The translations under genes and the position numbers were made by a program. 64,000 nt of DNA. Origin: Holothuria scabra. Lineage: Eukaryota > Echinodermata > Holothuroidea > Aspidochirotida > Holothuriidae. The notes under the pieces are model-generated. The model made no database searches. It had not been told where the DNA came from and saw only the letters and a list, made by a program, of their open reading frames with translations. Location of the stretch: positions 32,245,903-32,309,902 of the forward strand of contig CM074179.1 in the NCBI GenBank assembly GCA_037179385.1, in the 5' to 3' direction. Of this stretch, positions 11,170 to 23,374 are shown one piece after another (within the stretch, counting starts at the first letter, position 1; each line of letters opens with the position of its first letter).

Positions 11170-12668
11170 TCCCAGTTTAATTTTCTGCATTGCGGCCAAT
11201 ATTTGTCCCTAAAACCTCAATATGATTTCAAGAAATTTAGAGCTACCAAACTGAGAAGAGCTGGTATTTAGCATTTTAGGCCTGTTGTTTCTCATGCAGA
11301 TTACATAAGGATAAAATGCAGGAAATTATATCCTTCCGTTTGTTTTCATCATGAAAACCTTCTGCCACTCAAGGCACAGAGTTGGTGTAAATTACTTCAG
11401 AGGATGAATGTTTCTTGTACTGAGTACTACAGTCTATGGTATTTCTTCATGTTAAAATGACAACTTGCAGACTTGTAAGTTCTTATGAAAATGTTATAAA
11501 ATTACTCAACACCCAAACATCTTTGGAATGTTGCACTATAGAGATTAAAGATTTTAACTGGTTTCATTTCAAGGACACTGAGAGTTCAATGGGGCTATGT
11601 TTAGTCCCAGACTCTAACAAGAGCACCAGTTGCTTAAAATGGTATCAGGGCAGAATTCAACAGTAGACGCTAGCTGGTTTGGGAAGGGAAAGAATGAAAC
11701 TGCCAGAGAAACTGTTGTAAGTGAATGAAATACCAAAAAGAAAACATTTAAATTTGTTAACTTGTACTTGAGGTATTGTTTTGGTTGTAAGTGATTAATT
11801 GAATTGAGACTACTGTACAAGTTTTCCAACTGAAATTAACTGTTAACAAATCACTGACCAGCACTGCATTCTCTGGAAATGTGTTGGATTTGAAACTAAC
11901 CGCTTTTTCTCTCCTCCAGTTTGCCTCTCATGCAATTTTTCTTGCCAAGCTGGTAATTGTCCAAGATTGTCCTCATAAAAATCTGTTTAATCGTCAAATT
12001 ACAGGACCATTTGCTTTGCTATTTGTTGTAATTTATGTTGTTTTGTAGTTTACACGTGTAAATTTTTTGTGAAAGTCATAGAGCTATTTGCTTGACATGT
12101 GAGACACTTGTCGTACTTGCCATTATCAGTAAAGTTCTGTTTACAACCCTCCATCAAATTTGCCTGCTAAAACCCCAGCCTTTAGATGACCATGAGTTAA
12201 AATTATCCTATCGCTTCCAATTTGAACAAATTTAAGCATCCAAAAGCAATCTCCCCCTTATTCACTAAAAAAAACTCAGAGAAGAAATCCTAAATTAAAA
12301 AAATAACTTGTCCATCAAATGAGGATGTTGGACTCCTAGTAATGTAATATACATACATGTACTTATGCAAACCCCCAACGTATAGCCCCACGGCCCCACC
12401 TCTGTTTCAATTTACTTTACTGGGACCAATTTGGCTGTTGAGAGGTATTCGTGTTTCACTTAAATTCATATTTAGAATAAGTTCAAGTTTAAATTCCCCG
12501 CTCATACTGTAGGACTATACTGTATATTGATGCATGCAAGGCTAGAGGGCAAGTCTGCAGACATGCCTGCTGTATCAATAATGATTTGCATACAAAATAA
12601 TTGTAAACATTTCCATCCTGTGCTACAGGTCAGAATAGGCTCTGATCAACCAGTACTTGCACTTTCAG

Positions 12669-12880
12669 AAGGCCTTGACTCATGTCTTTAATTATGAGGT
12701 GCATACACCACGTCGCTCCCCCAAACCCCTAAATCACTATAGGGAGTGTGATAATTCACATCCACATAAAGAGTGGGAAATTGGAAAATTTGTTTAATAA
12801 TATAGCACAGGTACTGTACCACACTCCTTGTAGTGTGATATGTAGGACACCTGGAATATTAATCAAAAGCTCAAGGCTTG
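12669..12880. mobile_element. MITE of the CAGGCCTTGA family (empty-site copy)
   Basis: The ends AAGGCCTTGA and TCAAGGCTTG are inverted. The body shares a TCACTAT-AG-GAGTGTGA core and a GGACACCTGGAA segment with the copy at 19810-20281. At 12842-12849 it retains GTAGGACA, the site into which another MITE inserted in that copy. Short 5'-end relatives in the reverse direction are at about 48790-48870 and 57855-57935. Confidence 0.65.
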
Positions 12881-14074
12881 ATGCCCTTCACTACTGTAAA
12901 TAGGGGCTTTTCACCCTCATGACTCCAGTGTGAGGGCTATTTTTACATTTTGGGACCTCATCAACCTGAGCCTTCCCTGCCACAGGACTGAATTGTTTGT
13001 CAACAAGTGCTATGGCAGTGATTGCTGTTACAGTATGCTGTAAGTTGCAGTAGTGCATGCAGTACAGTATTTATCAAATTTAGCAGGTTTATAATTACTA
13101 TAGGCATGCAGGCTTCATGGATTTTGAGGAAGTCTTAGATGTACAGATGGTTTGTGATATTTTATTAAGTGGTTACCAAGGAGATGTAGGAAGGTTTCAA
13201 AGTGTGCAGCTGTATGCATTTAGCCACAGTAGCATTAGGGATTGATATGTTTGCATTTTCTTCAGTTTACAGTACTGTACAGTTGTCAGTTATATACATG
13301 AAGCACTACCATACAGCTTGTAATTTTGTGTTCATTGTACACATGTATGCATACGTGTGCATGATGGAAAGGTTGAACTTTCAGTATTGCAAAGTATGTG
13401 AACACTGTGATTAACTTTAAGGTAGGGAACCCACGCTAATAATCCTGATATTGTCATTTGAATACTGTTCCCCAAACATGATGTCAGGATATCGCTATAC
13501 ATGTACGTATGTACTGTAGCATCAAATAAAAGCTAAGTTTCTGTGGAATCTCTTCTTTCTAAATTCATTCTTTTTTGGCATATAACAATGAAATTATAAT
13601 TATTCAAAGTGTATACAATCTGAAATAATAAGAGTTCCTCACTACTTAAAATAATGATGCATAATTCAAATGTTGTTAGGTCCATAGTGCCAGCTGGAAC
13701 AGCTTGCTTGACTAAAGTACTAGCACTGTTACAGTACCTTTTACACAAAGTACTGCACTTGTGCTTGTACCCACACCAACACACACATGCACCGATGAAT
13801 AGCCTATGTTGGCTTTAATTGACTGCATGCTACTGTAGCAGTGACCAAAAACTGGAAATTAGCATGGTCACGGTAAAACAGTATGTCATGTATTGGTAAG
13901 TACACTGTGGCAAAGTTGATATCAATATGGATAACAAAAGAATAATTAGTGTGTCTACACAACAGAATCACTGTACTGACAGTGTACTTTTCATTTTATA
14001 ATATGGTCAGACATTAAAGTTCTAAAAGGAGTGCCCATGTACTATGCAAATGGCAATTAATTATAGTTTTGCTT

Positions 14075-14300
14075 AAAGTGTACCAGTGGGACCAAATTTT
14101 GCAAATTTCATAAATTTTTTCCTTTTTACCATACTTGTTGTACATTTTAGTTGTTGACATAATTTGTTGCTCAATTTGAGCCCTATTTTTAATGGAATCT
14201 TTGTGTTTCTGTGGATTTGGAATCTTTGGGTCGAAATATTTAGTCCCCCTACTCTTTTTCTCTCAGACTGGAAGGTGTCAAATGGAACAGTTCCTACTCC
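14075..14300. repeat. Diverged interspersed repeat fragment (AAAGTGTACC type end)
   Basis: The left edge TTAAAGTGTACCAGTGGGACC resembles the ends of the foldback family at 3576. The right boundary is not clear, and no partner inverted repeat could be fixed with confidence. Confidence 0.3.
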
Positions 14301-15528
14301 ATTGTAGAGCTAACACTGTCGTCTACAAAATGTGTGATCTGTGTTTGCTGGCCAAGATACAGTAGAGTGCGCACTTTTGTACATCTTCCCATCACTTCAA
14401 AATTAGAATCACTTTTATTGAAGTTCCTGAGGCTGCACTTCATCAGTGGTCTCTCACTGACATACTGTACCCTACCATAGACTTATTTGGTAGTAGCCCT
14501 GAAATACTATATCTTGATACTCTGTATGGTGCGACTGCAGACCATGGACTATAATTTTGGTGCAATCTGAGGTGAAAATACTTTAGCAACTATATGGGCC
14601 TACATACATGTGCAGTGTACAACACACATTCTGTAGGCCTCATACTTTAGGAACATTTTATGGGATATGTCATTATCATTGCGATTGTCAGTTACAGTCT
14701 GTACATTACAAGTATACAGGCAAGTAGGCCTACAGATTGAAGTGAAGGTGGTTCCTATGAAGCAAAGATAAAAATAAGCCTTAAGTAATATTTACTACTG
14801 ACTTTTTCAATCACATAAATATCATGCGAGGTTCAAAAGGGGGCAAACTGCCTGACATTGTACTCACTTCTAAGGACAAAAAATGTACACTGACAAGTTT
14901 GCAAGTTACATACAGCAGCTTTACACAGTGCATTTTCCAAGCAACGAATTGATGGCCGTAAAATGTGTCTTACCCGGCTGGAGATGTCGAGACACTGTGA
15001 ATTCAGGTAGGACAGGGATTCTGCCAGAAACACAAAATGGAGACTTATTTCTGCTTAACCCCAGTCCCCAAGTCCAAATTGATGATGTCCCAGACATAAG
15101 TTGTGAGTGCGTTTACTGTAGAGGGGCAAAAGCTTGCTTGAAGGTGCAATTTGAAGGGTTTTAAAGGCTAATGAAGTTAAAAAATTCCTTGCAAAACTGT
15201 CTTCTTTTTAAGAAAGAAAACAAAATATTGACAATTCTCTAACTTTTATGCAAATGTAAGGGAGGGGGAATTTTACTTACCTTCTTCTGGAAAGGGGGGG
15301 GGGAGATTTTTTCCCCGCCTTACCCCCTCTGACAGGAACACTATAGGGGTTTGTGAAACAGATACAGATTTGCAAATATGTTGTGAATTAACTGCCAGAG
15401 TAATTGCCTCCATTGTGGCATTCAAAGATGGGGATTTTTATCTCTGGCAAGCACTGGACAGCCCCCACTGCTGAACCCAGGCACATTATAAATGTACAGT
15501 ATACCATTAGAATTAATGGTCATTGTAA

Positions 15529-15710
15529 ATAAGGGTTGTGACCATTAAGCAGTCACTAAATGATTGCAAGTGGATTAAAGTTTGATGGAAAGCTACAGTA
15601 CTTGCAATTAATTGCAAATTATATCTGCAAATTTCTCTGTCACTATCGTTGATTTTCCATCTATCAAAACCTTTTGCTTTGATCACTAAACGGTGTTTGA
15701 ATCACTGTCT
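15529..15710. repeat. Diverged relative of the MITE at 7869
   Basis: TAAGGGTTGTGACCATTAAG, followed by an ATTGCAAGTGGA block and a GCTACAG word, runs parallel to the left half of 7869-8249. The right terminal repeat is not recognisable. Confidence 0.45.
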
Positions 15711-15884
15711 GGTCTGTCTTGTCATTAATTCCCACTAAAATTCACAACATAAAGAATGGCCTGATATGAAACTTTACAACAGAGAATGTACTGTAGTGTG
15801 TCGAACATTGAACAAGTCCACACAAACTGTATGCTACATGTATGTAGAAGTGCAGTGCAAAGTGTTTCTGGCTATGCCAATGAG

Positions 15885-16146
15885 CTTAAAGGGCAGGACC
15901 AGCCATCCTGAATTGAAGAAGTGTAGTAGACTGTCCAGTTTCATGATTGTCTGTTGGGAGTCATGTGACAACGTTTTTTTCTCTTCAGGTTTGAAATTTA
16001 CTGGAAATAGCTGCTTTGTTTACCTTGATATGCAATAGTTTAAGCATAAAATTTAATGAATTAAACTTTGAAGAGAAATAGGACCAAAACTGCTATTTAG
16101 CTGTTTCTTCAAAATGAGTTTGGGGGGACTGCTCTTTACCTATAAA
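15885..16146. mobile_element. MITE of the TTAAAGGGCAGGACCAG family, copy 1
   Basis: It starts TTAAAGGGCAGGACCAG and ends near GGGGACTGCTCTTTACC, roughly inverted. It shares the internal words GATTGTCTGTTG and GTCATGTGACAA with copies at 23136-23374 and 26290-26532. It is non-coding. Confidence 0.65.
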
Positions 16147-17194
16147 TAGAGCATGCATGGTCTAAGTAGTCAGCTCATCCATTAGAGCTCACTATACAGA
16201 TGACCAGTACAATAGCCTTGCTTGTTTACTTTGCTCATGTTGTAGCAGGCAACATTGACTTGGTCTGATCCAGTTCATGCTCAGACAACTACATGCATTT
16301 GCACTGTGTACAAAATGTATTATACAGAATGCATGCTACTGTATTTGCTCTTATAAATGTAGTTGTGTACATGTTATGTTGCGAAACAACTTTTTTGACT
16401 GGTAATACTGTACGTGCAGAGATTACTGATTCATATGTCATAATGTGAAACAAATGTGAAACAGGCTGACTACAGTACATGCAAGCGTTTGACAGTGGTA
16501 CTTACGCAGGTTACTATTACTTTTCTTCAAACGATGCTATGTGGGCGATCACTGCACTTGCTGAGTCAGGAAGTCTTGTAATGTAATTTGCAAAATTATA
16601 CAGCTTTGTACAGTGTACATCCAATACAATACCCTAACAGAAATTCTCAACATTTCTTAATAAAAAGACAGCCGTACTTGATTAATCATAATTAAACGCT
16701 AAACAATTGCACACAACATAGCTTGGAAATAGAGGGGGTTATGCAAGAATGTTTCAGATCCAAATAAAAATGACTATTGGGTACAGTTGCTGATTGGTGA
16801 CATTGGTCTGTACATTGAGTTTGTGTTTGTCACCTATGGGTGACAATGGTAGTGAAAAGGTTCAGATGGATCACAATTCACAACTTATTTGACAAACTGC
16901 AAGGGAGTCTTAGGGAGGTGTTACCATGTTTCAATTTGAGTGAGCACAGTCTGTACAGTAGATCTTGATTAAGTGCAGTTAGATCTTAGTCTAATGGTTA
17001 TGTGGATCAACAACACTCACTCAAGATCAAGACCCACTTATTTTGATAAACCTAATTGTACCATGCTGGATCAAGTTTGTACACAACTGGAAGAAAGTGG
17101 CCCTGTATCTCCCGTTTTTGTGTAGTATCATAATATGTACAGTGCATTGCATGGCAAAATAACGAGATGACCTCTAAACAGCGTTGGTGGTTAT

Positions 17195-17397
17195 CAGTGG
17201 CATAGCCACTGGGGAGGGGAGGTTGGGGGGTTAGACCCCCAATGACCCAACCTTCCAAAAAAAAAAACAAAAAAACACACACCTAAAACAGCATTTTTTC
17301 TCCCTGCCCTTAGACTTTTTCCTCATGTCTTGCCCCCACCCCCCCCCCCCCCCGATACCAAAACATCCCCCATGGCACAATCATGGCTATGCCACTG
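17195..17397. mobile_element. hAT-like MITE (CAGTGGCATAGCCA family)
   Basis: CAGTGGCATAGCCA at 17195 is perfectly inverted at the right end (TGGCTATGCCACTG, to 17397). The flanks GTGGTTAT (17187-17194) and GTGGTCAT (17398-17405) match 7 of 8. The interior is purine/pyrimidine-skewed, with an A-rich tract and a long C run near 17336-17353. CAGTGGCGTAGCCA-type ends are a widespread hAT signature in animals. Confidence 0.88.
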
Positions 17398-17943
17398 GTG
17401 GTCATTCATGCCTGCACACTGTGCTATACATATGAGAGAATGGGTTGATGGATTAATTTCTCCTTAAATTGTCATCATGAAATTTGAAAATAATCAAAAT
17501 ATCCACTTTATTAGGTAGGGGTAGTCAAAATAAGTGCATGACAGTAAATTTGTTCAAATGAGTATTCTCACAAAACAGGAAAAATTCATGAATAGCTATG
17601 TGCAAGCAGCATGTGAGTAAGTGCTCTAATCCAATAATTGTTTCATGAAACTTTGATTGATACCATGTGAATGATGTGATTATCAATCTCCTCTTTAAGG
17701 TTTTTTCCTGTTATATTCAAGGTACATTTTTCAATGAAAACTTTACGAGTAAGTGAATTTCAAACTTAGTGTTACTTTCTTACTGTAAATTTTTTACAGT
17801 AACTGAACCCCTCGGGGAATATGAACTGTAAATCTAAACTTTGCATGTAGGTAAGGCAGGTTTTGTGTTTGTGGGGTTTTTTTTGTTTTTGTTTGCTGGA
17901 AAACTAGATTAGTTGAGAAAATTGTGATGAACTTTCACTTGAA

Positions 17944-18125
17944 AAGTGGTGGAAAGCTGTGAGATTCCTTGAGGTTGGTAATTTGGACATCAGGAGGGAA
18001 ATTTGAAAAGACAATTGGAAGGAAATTTCCTTTTTCTGTGCATGAAACTATAACAAAAATGAAATTTATTTTCTTCCTGTGAAAAAATATTACTCCCTCC
18101 CTGGGAAATAGACATTATTCCACCC
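17944..18125. repeat. Old copy of the CAGGGCTGGAAAAA MITE family
   Basis: Words shared with the copies at 27660 and 42881 include AAAGTGGTGGAAAG, TTGGAAGGAAAT, CTCCCTGGGAAATA and TATTCCACCC. The ends are eroded and no target duplication is visible. It lies about 380 bases before exon 2. Confidence 0.5.
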
Positions 18126-18501
18126 AAGATAAGATTACAACTGGTGTTGTGCTTGACAGAAAAAGTCAGAACATAATATTAGAACCAATCCTTACAGGAC
18201 ACTAAAGTTACCCAATTTTCTTTTACAGTACTCTGTTAAGTTACTTCAGGTATGGAAAATTACAGAGTACAGTCTGCACAAATTACACTATTCATTGACA
18301 GTCTACCGTAAGTCTTAAGCTCCCAGTACCATTTACTGAATTTCAAAGAAACCTTATATTGCAGGGAGATGACAAAATACCGTAAATATGTATGTTTCTT
18401 TTGAGGGTGTCCTGTAACCAGGTTGAGTGTCAGGCTTGAGGAGTAGGTGGCCTCTCTCACTTGTACTTATTGTGGCATTTATTTCACTGTTGTATTGTAA
18501 G

Positions 18502-18579
18502 GTGCGGACTTGGGAATGGACGACTCCGGATCCGAGCCGGAAATGCGTTCGCAAGAAGATGAGGGAGAGATGAGAGGGG
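18502..18579 (+). CDS. PURA: PURA-like gene, coding exon 2 (codons 15-41, acidic linker)
   Basis: The exon is bounded by an acceptor (TTGTAAG at 18495-18501) and a strong donor (GTGAGT at 18580). It supplies the last two bases of Gly15, codons 16-40 and the first base of codon 41. The peptide ADLGMDDSGSEPEMRSQEDE continues GEMRG. It is rich in Asp, Glu, Ser and Gly, as expected of the disordered linker between the N-terminus and PUR repeat I, where vertebrate PURA has a glycine-rich stretch. The 78-nt length and phase 1 at both ends mean it can be skipped without a frame change. The local CpG density (CGGACGAC, CCGGATCCGAGCCGG, GCGTTCGC) stands out from the intron. Evidence is frame, splice sites and composition; there is no strong sequence homology for this segment. 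Confidence 0.7.
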
Positions 18580-19809
18580 GTGAGTTGACGTCCTTCGTAG
18601 TGTGTAACTCTTCTTCTCTGCCCCCAAGCTAATAGGAGTAGTAGGGAAACAGTCTCATTGTGGGGGAAGGGGACCGGGAAATGTATACAGCAAATAGGGG
18701 AAGGGGTTGGGGGAACGCATGTGCACTTGTTAAAATTTGCCTGTCTTAACTTGGTGCAGTTCTACATTTTTGTCAATCTGTATTGAAGAAGTACATGGGG
18801 GAGGGGGTATTTTAGCAACCTTGAAATAGTTTCAGGGTTGGAAATTTGAAAGTGACAATGATAACCTCATTGATTAAATCGGAATTTTGCAGAGTAAAGG
18901 TGGTACTTTTAAGACAGTCAATACAGAAAGACATTCAACATTTCACCCACCCAGGTCACCCTTCCTAGACAACACATTGTCTTGAAAAAAAATAAAAAAA
19001 TATGTTGGAATTTGATCTTATTGTGTGGGGGAGGGGGTAGGGGTGGGGGATGGGGATGGTTGGTAGTAGTCACAGGTCTATCAATGCACCAATGCAATAG
19101 CTTGCTGATGAAATTGTTTCAACTCAACTTTAAGGCAAAAATTACATCAAATTTGCATGGAAATTTACAGATATTTGAAGTCTCCCTGATTGTATAATTT
19201 CAGTAATATGCTGCAGGTGGGATTGTAAAAATTGAATAAAGGTCAAAGCACAAAGAACATGTAAAAAAAAGGGTAAAGTGTGAAGGGGTATATGAGGGGC
19301 AAGAGTTACAGTTAATCAATTCAGTACTGCCTTGTTTTACTCTGTTCCCTAACATGCTTGGAGCTACTAACACTGCACAGCCTAAGCTCATGGCTCTGAT
19401 TCACCTTTTTTGTGGTGGTTGGTTTAGACATTATTAACAGCATTTCTAGCCTTCTGTTGTGTTTCCGTAGTACTTTACTTGTTATTTTCTGTCTGTTTCC
19501 TCTTTAATACTCATTACTTTCCACGGCTTAACTTACGTAAATTACCTTAGATGCACTTTTAAGTTGTATGATACTCTGAATCAGTGAATATACAGTGCAT
19601 GAGGATATTGCGGTAGGCTTTGACACTGTCAAAGTTGCAGCAAAAGTGTCCCCCTACACTGGACTACATTGATGTCAGGATTGTCTTTTAAACCTCATCA
19701 AGTTAATTAAGCAAGAAGTAAAATTTGATTTGCCCACCAAACCGCCCTATCGGTGGGGACTTAGGTGAAATTTAATTGGTTACTCAATTCCTCATGCTTA
19801 GAGTACTGA

Positions 19810-20281
19810 CAGGCCTTGAATTTTGAGGTGTGCGAGTGTGATAGTACACCACTTTCCTCAAATCACTATCAGTAGTGTGAGGTTTTGCACACCTACATGA
19901 AGATAGATATATGAATCTAATAACTAAAGTTTAATGAAACAGCACATCTACTGCACTCCTTAATGTATGATGAGTGCTATTTGCAGCACAAAGGCTCCGA
20001 CAACCCCCCCCCCCCCGACAGCCCGGGACAAGTAAAAATTCACTCGGGCAACTACCGTGCTCAATGTTGCACCCCAGCCTTAAATTTTTGAGTTGCGCAA
20101 AAAATGGCGTTTGTTTTTTTAGACTTTAAAAATTATATACACTCAACAGATTTGAATTGGACAAGTAGATATTTATGCGGACAATTAGATTGAGAAAACA
20201 GCTAGCCCGTCAGACAAGTACAAAAGAAAAAATTTTTCGAAGCCTGGTAGCCCACCTGGAAAATCCCCAAGTCAAGGTCTG
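19810..20281. mobile_element. MITE of the CAGGCCTTGA family, interrupted by a hAT-like MITE
   Basis: The outer ends CAGGCCTTGA (19810) and TCAAGGTCTG (to 20281) are inverted, and the body matches the copy at 12669-12880. The left part stops at the insertion at 19991 and resumes after 20254 with CACCTGGAAAAT, the counterpart of CACCTGGAATAT in the uninterrupted copy. Confidence 0.7.
19991..20246. mobile_element. hAT-like MITE nested in the element at 19810
   Basis: The ends AAGGCTCCGACAA and TTTTTCGAAGCCTG are inverted, and the interior repeats the GGACAAGTA words of the sister copy at 10246-10486. The flanks GCAGCACA (19983-19990) and GTAGCCCA (20247-20254) match 6 of 8. The paralogous empty site at 12842 reads GTAGGACA, intermediate between the two, which supports a target duplication. 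A C run (about 19996-20006) lies near the left end. Confidence 0.82.
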
Positions 20282-20394
20282 TACCTTAGTTGCAGTAACA
20301 GGAAAATTTTAATACCTTCAAGTTGAAAATTTCAAAAATATGTAAAGGTCTAATCCGCTCATCCAAATGAGTTTTGTTCTCCTAATCTACTTAC

Positions 20395-20701
20395 TTAAAG
20401 GGCCAAACCTCTCACCCCAAACTACAATTTTTGGTACAGGGGTACCGAAACTCTCAATTGCTCAGCTCTTTGAGTGACAGCTAATTCAAACAATGCAGAG
20501 TTCCAAAGCTTATATTACACAGCATGAGTGGTACTGAGAGTGTTTTGATTATGTAAATTGAGGTTTTTTTTTATTACCTTGAAACAATAAACTGAGATTG
20601 TACAGGGTATCTGGATGAATTTCAGAAAATTGTGGGAGGGGCTTAAGTATGAAGGTGAGGAGAATTGGTACTGTTTGGGGTGAGAGAACTGGGCCTTTAA
20701 G
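20395..20701. mobile_element. MITE of the CTCACCCCAAACTACA family, full copy
   Basis: TTAAAGGGCCAAACCTCTCACCCCAAAC-type left end and GTTTGGGGTGAGAGAACTGGGCC-type right end are inverted over about 29 bases. Internal landmarks are ACTGAGAGTGTTTTGATTA and TTGTGGGAGGGGCTTAAGTA. Other near-complete copies are 41508-41831, 62105-62407 and 61785-62096. TTTAA flanks could be TTAA or TA duplications. Confidence 0.75.
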
Positions 20702-20749
20702 TTCCGTTCAAACTGTCTAAGATTCTTCCTCATTCAGATAATCTGAGTA

Positions 20750-20945
20750 AACCTCATTGCTTCAGGGTGAGTAAAAAGGCCCAGTATGAAATCAAAACAC
20801 ACTCAGTACTGTACATGCTGAGTATGAGCTTCAGTGCTCTGCATTTTGAACTAGCTGTCAATCAAAGAGCTGTGCCAAATGAGAATTTCTGTGGACTACT
20901 ACAAAAATTGTACTGTAAATATAGGTGAAAGTATTAGCCCTTTAA
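20750..20945. repeat. Partial inverted copy of the CTCACCCCAAACTACA family
   Basis: Starting at CATTGCTTCAGGGTGAGTA, this reads as the reverse of the middle and left part of the family (CAATCAAAGAGCTG, AAAATTGTACT). It lies about 50 bases from the full copy at 20395 in opposite orientation. The right end merges into the next repeat. Confidence 0.55.
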
Positions 20946-21445
20946 TGCAGAGCATGAGAAAAGAATTTGACCAGACCAACTACCTTCTTCATGAAGGACA
21001 TTCCTGCAGCCGAGGTACAAATTGTTGAAGTTAATTAACTCAATATAATGTGGTAAATTGCATAATAATTTGTAATGCATTTGTTGTACACAAATAACAG
21101 TCTTTGTATTGTTTTTTTTTTTTTTTTTTTGAAAGCTGGTGCACCTTGTGACAACATGTGATCACAATCTCACTTTTATCAAACCCTCTCAGTAAAACAT
21201 TCCATGCAAGAGAAATGAAGCAGTCAAGGTCATATGCACATAAATTTTTAATTTAAAAAGAAAACAAAGTGATTGATCTGAGTTGTACTGTACAACAAGA
21301 AAGCTGCAAATTATTGTGTAAACTGTCTTGATATTTTGAATTTGAACATTTAATAGCTCATCAATGGAATGAGCATGACAAAGGGAGTTAGATGATTAGG
21401 TTGATTTTGTATCTTAAAAAATTCCAGGCTTGAGGTACACTTTAT
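20925..21445. mobile_element. Diverged copy of the foldback family seen at 3576
   Basis: Words parallel to 3576-4260 include CAAGAAAGCTGCAAATTATTG, AAGGTCATATGCACA and the right end CTTGAGGTACACTTTAT. It has at most one unit corresponding to the 73-bp repeat. A run of 19 T lies at 21112-21130. The left end is poorly defined. Confidence 0.55.
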
Positions 21446-23135
21446 TGTAAACCAGAGTAACAATTTAAAAATGGAAAGATTTTCAAATCCTGTTTAATAA
21501 AATCTTTATAATTTTTTTTGGTAAAGAAGAACAATATGCTTTCAGTTTTTACTTGTTTCAAGGTAAGGAAAATATGAATCATATCACTATAGAAAAAGGA
21601 AGCAGAACTTTGTTCAAAAGGACAACCATTTACTTAGCTGAACAGGACATCTGGTCTGCTGATATTTTAGGAATTCTTCAGTCACACAATACATGCACTT
21701 AAATGTGCACAGCTAGTTCACGGAAGTGACACAGTGCTGTATGAAGTTTTGCAGTTTTACCATTTCCTACAGCAGGCGCTTTTTTTGTGAAGCACCACAT
21801 TTTTAAATGTTACTGATATAATGCGCCACTGGTTGCCATCCTGGGGGTAAAGGTATAAGTGGAGGGGTTTTCCCCTTCCCTTTTGAAAACTTTTGCATTT
21901 CAGAAGGGGCTTACATGCAAAATGGTGCAAATATGCTCCATTTTTACTGTCAAAATTTTTCACAAACTTTACAGTTTTTGCCGATTCACCCGTTCAACGG
22001 TAAATCGACAAAGCCCAGACTCCAATAAATGTAAACAGTGACGGTGATTTTACTTTAATGTGAGAACAAATAGGACTTTATTATATCCTTGTTGGTATGT
22101 GACGCCAGTCCGGAGGAAGTATTAGATTTTACATCACCTATTTTTGAGACGGAACAATTTTTGTCAAAAAGGTTATGAAAAAGGTTTAATTTTTCAATAT
22201 TCTCCTAGTAATTTTTGGTGCCATTCCAAACCATGTGGCATGCCACTAGTGCCCATGCAACTGTTTGAGGAAGCCTTTCCTACAGGGTTGTATGGATTTT
22301 TTGAGGGTCATCAGTATGAGGGGGGGGGGGAATATTAACTTAAGTATATATTACCTGTGGTTCTATTGACAAAAGGGTAAAAATTGTTGATAGGGTATGT
22401 AGCAATCTGTGCCACTGACGTTTCAAGCAACAATGTACTGTAGGGGACATGTAATGCACACTTCTTGACAGTTAAACTTTGAAGTCTTCCAGCTTAGCAT
22501 AAGTAGACCGGCCTATAACATACATGTCTGTACAGCTATCTGTAGATTTGTCAAACACTATTACAAGGTCAGAAAGGTTATACAGTAACTTGCTTTACAT
22601 AATTTACCAATATCTTCCAATTGATCTTTGAAAGCATTCAGCTACAGTATATTAAACAACAATATTAGCAAATTATAACAGCTCCCTGGTGAAAGATTGC
22701 TATGAATTCTTATAGTTGCTAGGCCTAAATACTGTGAACAGTGATGTGATGTACTTTGTTACAGTATGGACACTTGCACAGTGCAGCCCATTTCAAGTTT
22801 TTCATCATTTCATGCTTATAGTTTTGCTATTTTTTCAAACAAATTAAAAAAAAAAATTATTTCAGTACTGTAGTTGCAAGAACTTTCTTAGCAAGAAAAA
22901 CTTAAGGACTGTTAGAACTGTTTTGTGTTGAAATTGAGACATACAGCACACAGCCCTAAACACACAGTTAATGTGTGTGTGTTTCATTCCTTGATTAGTG
23001 AAACAAGGGTCCTGTATGATGCTAATTACTTGGAGCAGCAGTGTCAGCTGACAGGATCGCCTAAATCTTGAAAAATTGATCCCTTGTTGTTTCCTTGACA
23101 CTCCTCAAGCCACATCTCAAATTGAGAGGGCCCTC

Positions 23136-23374
23136 CCTTAAATGGCAAGAACAGTCATTCCAACTTAAAGTAGTGAGTAGACTCCTGTTTGATGATTGTC
23201 TGTTGAGAGTCATGTGACAACATATTTTCTCCTCAAAGGTGAAACTAATTAGAAGTACAGTAATTAAATTCCTAAAATAAGATTAAAGATACTTTGTTGA
23301 AAAAAATAGGAAAACAATTGTAAGGTTTAGCATTGCTTCAAAACTATAGAGGTGACTGCTCTGGACCTTTAAAG
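23136..23374. mobile_element. MITE of the TTAAAGGGCAGGACCAG family, copy 2
   Basis: It begins TTAAATGGCAAGAACAGTCATTCC and ends GGTGACTGCTCTGGACCTTTAAA, inverted. It shares GATGATTGTCTGTTGAGAG and GTCATGTGACAACA with copy 1 at 15885. Confidence 0.7.

Larger units (their letters stand above)
242..18501 (+). other. Intron 1 of the PURA-like gene (18,260 bp)
   Basis: The intron begins GTAAGC and ends TTGTAAG. It is AT-rich, with no coding potential that I can support. Mobile-element pieces are listed separately. I see nothing identifiable in about 242-3570, 6480-7060, 7130-7860, 8260-9310, 9810-10235, 11170-12665, 12885-14070, 14500-15525, 16150-17185, 17406-17940 and 18135-18501, apart from short A-, T- or G-rich runs such as the A-rich tract near 7075-7125 and the G run near 15294-15303. 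Open frames of 60-90 codons occur on both strands but have no recognisable domain and overlap repeats. Confidence 0.75.

Noticed and set aside
14883..15164. 93-codon plus-strand frame with several cysteines (possible small secreted protein)
   Set aside because: No signal peptide, no regular cysteine spacing and no flanking gene structure; it overlaps an opposite-strand frame.
16150..16200. tRNA-like stretch with an A-box-like TGGTCTAAGTAG
   Set aside because: No B box at the required distance and no similarity to the SINE family.
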